Below, piece by piece: positions 60,827 through 64,000 of a DNA stretch of 64,000 nt. Numbering within the stretch: the stretch's first letter is position 1; each line of letters begins with the position of its first letter. This DNA comes from Bilabrum cf. latius. Lineage: Eukaryota > Bigyra: Bicosoecida > Bigyra > Bicosoecida. The notes below the pieces were generated by a model. It made no database searches. It was not told the origin of the DNA and worked only from the letters and a program-made list of their open reading frames with translations. The stretch is taken from assembly GCA_965178125.1 (NCBI GenBank), contig OZ237750.1, positions 248,001 to 312,000 of the forward strand, in the 5' to 3' direction. Made by a program: the position numbers and the translations under genes.

Positions 60827-63800
60827 TCAGGTCTACGGACCGCTGGCGCCACCTTGCGAGCCACTGGCATCGCCAAGACGTCGTCCTGGCGAGCTGCCGG
60901 GCCCACGGCGCCCCTCGATTGCAACCCGAGCACCGAGCACCGCAGCGACAGTATCATCGAGAGACCGCGCAACGCGACCGCCCCCGCTGCTGCGATCAGC
61001 CCCCCACTCCCAGTCGCTGCCGAAGCTCGTTGTACGGGGCGCCAGGCCAGCACCACCACCTCCAGCGCCAGGGCCCGCGCTCCCAGTTCCGCGCCGAACG
61101 GTGCTGGCACCCATCGGGCTCCTCGCCAGGGTGCGCGGCGCCGCGCCTGCGGAACCAGGAAGTCCTCGGAAGGCGGCGCTGTTGCGACCCTCCGTAGCAG
61201 CCCGCCGCATGTCGCCCAGCCGGATTCGAACCCGCGGGACTGACCTGGGCGATGTGGGAGACGAACCAGAGTCAGGCACAGGCCCCGACCCCTGGCCCTG
61301 TGCCTGGCCCAAATCAGCCCCTGGAATGGGCACGGGCATCGACCCGCCCTCTGCCCCAGCGAGGGGCGGGTTGCGACGAGGCAGCATCGTCCTCGTGACG
61401 CGAAGGCGAGGCCGCTTATCGGCTCCACCAGCAGCAGCAGACGGCGATCCCATGCCGGGGGCAGGGGCGGTCTAGCCAGCATTCGGCGATGCCAGAGGCG
61501 TCGCGCGCTGGCGCTGCTGGGCCAGCGAGGGCATTTCATCGAGTGCTGGGTCGGTCTCGGGGTCATAGATGGCCACCTCATCCGACCCATCTTCTTCTTC
61601 ACCGATCGAGCCGAGGCCTCGTTGACGAGTGGCTGGGCTGTGGGCAGCGGCGCCGAGGCCGACAGAATGCGCGGAATCGCCCGACAGCGACGTCTGATGA
61701 ACTCCGGCTGGCGGCTCTGTCGTCTGCCCAGCGATCGATGCTCCCCCCCTCGATGCCGCCCGGTGGAGACTGACACGGGGCGCAGCGGCAAGAGGCCGCG
61801 GCTGGGTGCGTCCGGGACTTGCAATGGCACCGATTCCCTGACTGCCGTTCCCTGGGCCCCCATGGGAGGGGTGCTCGAGGTCGAAGCGGGAGACGCTTCC
61901 AGAGGCCATTGACACTGACCCGCCCTGGTACGTCCCACTCGTCACATTCTGCACCGGGTTCATTGTCTCGTGCCGCACCATGCCTGGTGGCTGGTAGCCT
62001 GCCCGACCATCTGCTGCTGCTGCTGCTGCTGCTGCACCGCCAACATCGTCGTGCACGTTGCCGGCAGCGGCCTCGATGCGGGCCGCGCGCGCCTGCGCCC
62101 ACGCCGACCGTCCATCGCCTCGTCCCCCCGTTGTTCCCTGATCCTGGCCAGGAACCGCGCCATCGAAAGCACCGTAGCCCTGGCTACCCCTGTCCGTAGA
62201 CCGTTCTTCCTTCTGTCCGCTGGATGCAGCCAGCCCGGCAGTAGGACCTGCCTTGCGGAGTGCCGCGTCGATCAATGGGTCATCGGACCGGGGACCCAGA
62301 GCCTGCGTCGCGTCCGCCTCTCCACTCTTTGAATTGCCCCCTGATGTCGCAATCTCGGACTCATCGGCCGGGCGAGTGTACTTGTACGCGAAGAATCCCG
62401 CCCCGCCCACCAGGGCCACCGCCATCACAGACCCCAGCACAATCGTGCCGATCAGTCCGTCAGACAGCCGATCATCCTTGGGGTCACCCCCGAACTGCTT
62501 CTTAGGATCGTCCACGATCTCCAGGTCAGACACGGGCGCGCACTGACCCTGCACTGTGCCAGACTGGCAAGCACCCACGATGCGAGCTGCGATGGCAGAC
62601 AGCTCGGTAGCCGTGCCCCCAGCCACCTCGATCCGGAAGTTCACCTTCAGCTCCTGCTGCTGCTGCTGCTGCACCTGCAGCGCACGGCCGGACACCAGCC
62701 CCATCCACGCCATGGCGCCCCTCGCAGCCGACCCCAGGCCCTCTTGCACCCAGGCCCCAGATGTACCCAGTGCTCGCCTCCTCCTTCTCGTGTTGTTCCC
62801 CGACACCAGCTCCACTGACGTGATGAACACCTGCGACTCGGACACCCCCGCTGCCTGGGCCACGTTCTCCCTGAAGCCGCGACGCTCCTCAGAGCCAAAG
62901 TCCTCCACTGACGTCACGTTGATCGACACCGAGTACTGGATGAACGGGTCTGACTCAGCGCTGGGAGCCGCGCACTCAGCCACATTGCACGCGCGATCCT
63001 CCGATACACGAGTGCAGAAGTCCAGACCAGCCGATGGAGACGCGCCCGTGGCGTTGCGACGGCGAGTCTGCACGCCCCCGCCACACGGCACATCGCATGC
63101 GTCGTACGCCGACCACGCAGAGTACTGGCACGTCACCAGCTGGCACCGCACCGGGTCCTCGGACCAGCTGCCGCCCAGCTGGCACGACGTCACCAGTGGG
63201 TGGCCCTCTGGCTGCGGCAGGTGCTCGGCATCGCACGAGTACTGGCATGATGGCAGCCCATCCTCGTTGTAGGCGCACATGATGGAGCCGTTCACCGGCC
63301 GGGACAGGGCGGGGCATCCGGAAGCCACGGACACGAACTGCGCCCCTCTCGTGGCATACCTCACTTGCCCGTTCGGAGCCACTGACAGAGGGGGGGCGGG
63401 CTGCTTTGGATCGGGAACGGGGGTATTTGGGTGTGGCCTTCTCCACACGGGCTGCCCCGACAGCAGGTCCAGTGCGATTGCCTCCTGCTGCGTGTTCAGC
63501 AGCACCACCTGCCCGTTGCTCACCGGCGTGGACGCAGTGGACACCAAGTTGCTCTAACCGCCCTCCGTCTGGCCCACCACCTCCACCCAACGGGGCACCA
63601 AGGGGGCTTCCGAGCTGGGCCCCGACTGAAGCGCGAACTGCCGCCCGATCGAGTCGCCCACCAGGATTGTCTGCTCCATGCTGCCAGGGAACAAGGCCAG
63701 GCCGGGCGCCCCCTGCACGGACACGGACGCGCCCGTGATGTCCTCGTGCGGAACCTCGAACAGATCGCGCGGCGCCGGCGCGTGCTCCCCGAGATCGTAG

Positions 63801-64000
63801 CTCAGCACCAGCCCGCCGCGCTCCGCCCACGCGCTGGTTGCGACCAGCAGCCGCCCGTACAGCTCGTCCAACACCGGGCCGGCCACCACGGGAGCAGCTA
63901 CCGACGGGTGACTCGGGCTCGTGCTGCTGACCCACAGGTTGCATGACCCCACTGGCCCCTGCCCGCACTTGGGCGGCTCGCTGCCAGTGGCACCCTGCAC
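60827..64000 (-). CDS. Surface protein copy D, partial (runs off right edge)
   Basis: The visible frame covers the C-terminal 1,057 residues, from within the propeller through sushi, TSP1, membrane span and tail to TGA at 60827. TAG codons at 63554, 61472 and 60833 are read as Gln. Unlike B and C it has Tyr (TAC) after the membrane span and lacks both tail repeat arrays: only one Gln-Ala unit remains near 61,300. It shares with B a tail entry beginning EIATSGG, so the tails appear to have been mixed between copies. Confidence 0.78.

Overview
The window reads as nuclear DNA of a unicellular eukaryote (protist or alga) that I cannot name. It alternates GC-rich host genes, with GT-AG introns and low-complexity Pro/Ser/Gly/Gln tails, with AT-rich integrated virus-like DNA. 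The main key to the annotation is the genetic code. UAG is a sense codon for glutamine in the host genes, in two different viral elements and in a retrotransposon, while UAA and UGA still end genes. Read with the standard code, most genes fall into apparently broken pieces; with UAG=Gln they become single long frames with intact catalytic motifs.

Layout. (1) 1-10,452: element 1, an AT-rich virus-like region running off the left edge. It has a putative penton-like protein, a major-capsid-like protein, small orphan genes, a 932-residue primase-polymerase/SF2-helicase fusion, and nine copies of a stem-loop, five of which carry TAATATTAC next to the stem, as in geminivirus-type origins. It ends in a 99-bp palindrome inside a host gene. 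(2) 10,453-16,715: three host genes: a truncated coiled-coil protein, a CUEDC1-like CUE protein, and a WW-WW-MyTH4-FERM protein. (3) 17,021-36,404 and 60,827-64,000: four copies (A plus strand; B, C, D minus strand) of a large surface protein with signal peptide, PQQ-type propeller, sushi and TSP1 modules, one membrane span and a repeat-rich tail. Units B and C are spaced about 7.5 kb apart; D continues the array beyond the insertion and off the right edge. (4) 36,884-59,957: element 2, a Polinton-like virus with about 0.9-kb terminal inverted repeats and a 5-bp target duplication (GTTGG). It encodes a chromodomain integrase, SF3 helicase, protein-primed-type PolB, packaging ATPase, adenovirus-type protease, capsid-like and penton-like proteins and accessory genes. 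(5) 46,753-53,412: a 6,660-bp DIRS/Ngaro-type tyrosine-recombinase retrotransposon nested in element 2, splitting one viral gene without loss of bases.

How it fits together. The order of events can be read: duplication of the surface-protein unit, insertion of the Polinton-like virus between units C and D (a related empty site survives near 29,972), then insertion of the retrotransposon into the virus. Elements 1 and 2 share capsid-type proteins (the capsid-like proteins end in the same kind of basic Gly/Leu tail) but replicate by unrelated modules: PrimPol-SF2 helicase versus PolB-SF3 helicase. Family calls rest on motifs read by eye; no database search was possible.
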